From the NCBI GenBank assembly GCA_026413225.1, contig CM048553.1:141740690-141804689 (forward strand): DNA of 64,000 nt, given 5' to 3'. The position numbers were made by a program, and so were the translations under genes. Below the pieces are notes generated by a model that made no database searches, had not been told where the DNA came from, and was given only the letters and a program-made list of their open reading frames with translations. The stretch is from Otis tarda (Eukaryota > Chordata > Aves > Otidiformes > Otididae). Position 1 is the first letter of the stretch. Each line of letters starts with the position of its first letter. Below, piece after piece: positions 61,890 to 64,000 of this stretch.

Positions 61890-64000
61890 GAAGATGCACT
61901 GTTGGAGAGATGATGCAGGGGATCTGGAGGCCAGGCCCATGCACGCTGCAGCAACAGCATTTTCAGATGACTATCACTGCTCCAATGGGACTCTGTCGTG
62001 CACAGCAAGTGGAAGGTATCTCTCTACATGGGCAGACGGCCTGTCCTCTGGGAAGTACTAAAATCTTGCCAGAACTTGATATGAGGTGGGTGGGGAGGAA
62101 AGGGAGGTTTCCATGTTTTATGCTGCAATGACATGTGTATTTACAAGCCTCAATGTTCGTGGTCTTTCTTCCCGTATTCCAGCTAAACAGCAGTCAGTCC
62201 CTGTTAGAAGGCAGATGCGTACGGGATGGGCTGTGGGTTGTTACTGTTATTTCCGTAACTCTTGCATGTGAAGATGTCAACCTGTGCTGAGACCCAATTA
62301 GGTTATAAACACAGCAAGCTGGAATCCCTTGGAGAAACAGAAAGATAGATGACTTGCCTGCAGACAAAACATAAGTCAGTGGCAAAAATAGTACCTGGTC
62401 TCTGGACTGAAAAACCAGCATGGAATCAGCCTGGTTTGCCTTGTGCTTCCCGCAGCTCGCAGGTGGATGTGGATGTGTTGGGCTGGATTGGGATCTGCTA
62501 GATCTAATTGAGCCTTAATTATAATACATTAAACAATTAAAATAATGAAGATCAGGCACAATCAAATTTCAAAACAAAGAGATTTAGCAAGATTAGACTG
62601 TTAAAACTGTACAGATGATGCCCTTAATCTTGGAGGAGGTCCAACATAAACGGTACAGTAACTAGCCAGCTGGGAAGACGGCAAACTGGAGGTAATACCA
62701 GGTTCCCAGCATAAAGTGTAAGGGGGTAGATGGATTTTCCCCTTCCATTTTACAGCTTTATTTTTAGACAAGAGCAGAATACTGAACATATCAAACCATG
62801 TGTATGCATGCACATGTAACATAGGTGTGATGCCTATGAGTCACACAAATTTGTAGACTTCAAGGAGGCAGGGAGTTCACAGCTTGAAATGTTTGGTGAG
62901 TTATATATACCACTGCACTTCCCATTTATGTTTTTAAGAGTTGTTCTGTTATTTATAGTAACTTTATCACTGAGGAAGCTGGCTTTGACTGACATCTCCG
63001 GGAGCAGAAGTTGTTCTTTGTCCATAAGACAGGTACAGCACTTCAGGAGATGAGAGGGGGCCGTGGGCCCCATGCTCATTCCTTTCCTGGCCTCTCCAGG
63101 GATCTCATCATCACTGTTATCAACAGTAATGTGTTTATAACACTTCATAATTTGTGAGAAGAACCCGCTGTGTTGTTTGCATGAAGCCAGGCCTCCCCCA
63201 GGAAGCCCAGAGCTGGTGGAAGGTCCTGGAGCATGGGCACAAAGCCATGGGGAGAGAGCGCTGCAAAACACCCCGAAGCTGTTTGTCGAAGGCAGAGCGC
63301 GGAGAAGAACAGTACATAACAGCTGATAATGGAAAAGCAGGTAAATGTGACCAAAAGCCTGGCCCGCAGTTCACAGGTAAAATGATTGTGCCAGAAAAGG
63401 AAATTATTTTTAAAAAGCCAAAGAACAAAGATATTTGAGGCCTCCTCTGGGAAATAAGGATGAGCAATCTAAACTGCGGGTTTTCTTTGTATAATCGAAC
63501 ACTGTATTCCTGGAGGGATCTTTTTATTTGGTTCTTTGCTTTCTCTGATTCCTCTCGACAATGTACACAAGCTGCAGTACAGAAAATAGAGATAGTCAGA
63601 GAGAGGCAATGCTGTACTGAGGGAATTTAATTAATAAATCCTTGTGGGATTGTGAGTGACTATGGAAAGACTGGAGGAAAATGAGCAAAAAGAAATCCTC
63701 CTAATGTGCAAAAGTATTAAATATTTCATTGAAAGAAAGCAAAAGAGCCACCAAAAGGAGTTTATAATTCTTGGAAAACCTAAAAAAGAATATTAGGCAA
63801 TGTATTCTCTTTTCTCTTTCAATTTTGCTTTTGACAAACTTAGTGCTGCATCACTTTCAAGGAGGAGAATTTGGGCCAAGGATTTAGCAATAGACATCTG
63901 AAGATCTCAGAAAAAGCAAGGGACTGGGGAAACAGAACAAAAGGAAACACTCACTCTTTTTTTCAACGACCGCCTCCTGCATGGGTGGATGCCACACACA
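61890..64000. other. Intergenic DNA to the window end, no gene recognised
   Basis: Unique sequence after the CR1 fragment. A 145-codon minus-strand frame at 62834-63271 has no recognisable domain and overlaps other frames, so it is not called. Confidence 0.6.

Noticed and set aside
62834..63271. 145-codon minus-strand frame
   Set aside because: No recognisable domain and heavy overlap with frames on the other strand. Treated as chance.

Overview
The window is vertebrate nuclear DNA from a bird, probably a neoavian. Two things point to this: several CR1 LINE tails ending in the ATTCTATG-type octamer typical of avian CR1, and one long terminal repeat of an avian endogenous retrovirus type. I recognise one protein-coding gene, YWHAZ (14-3-3 zeta/delta), complete on the minus strand. 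It matches the vertebrate family over all 245 codons with consensus splice sites. No CRISPR array, rRNA or tRNA was seen.

Layout. 1-20.7 kb is intergenic DNA downstream of YWHAZ: a fairly GC-rich block to about 10.6 kb, then AT-richer DNA. It holds three plus-strand CR1 fragments and one LTR with no visible internal region. 20.76-21.75 kb is the YWHAZ 3' UTR with a polyadenylation signal at 20778-20783. 21.75-46.58 kb holds five coding exons (in transcript order 46282-46585, 29168-29291, 25293-25456, 25106-25201, and the last coding part 21750-21809). Their introns are about 17.0 kb, 3.7 kb, 91 nt and 3.3 kb. The large intron carries four CR1 relics. 46.59-48.3 kb is intron 1. About 47.9-49.9 kb is a strong CpG island holding the promoter and at least four plausible first-exon donors. 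49.9-64 kb is intergenic DNA upstream of the gene, with one minus-strand CR1 tail and no recognised gene.

The product is a dimeric phosphoserine/phosphothreonine-binding adaptor. Every groove residue I checked (K49, R56, R127, Y128, N173, E180) is encoded, so the locus looks intact. The promoter has an RFX-like X-box, a perfect CRE and an inverted CCAAT box in the order of the X-X2-Y module of MHC class II promoters, though with wider X2-Y spacing. I did not find a clearly new protein system. The more unusual observations are this promoter arrangement, the multiple first-exon donors, a 91-nt intron open in frame, a pair of related hairpins near 54.4 kb, and a strand switch in homopolymer runs across the CpG island.
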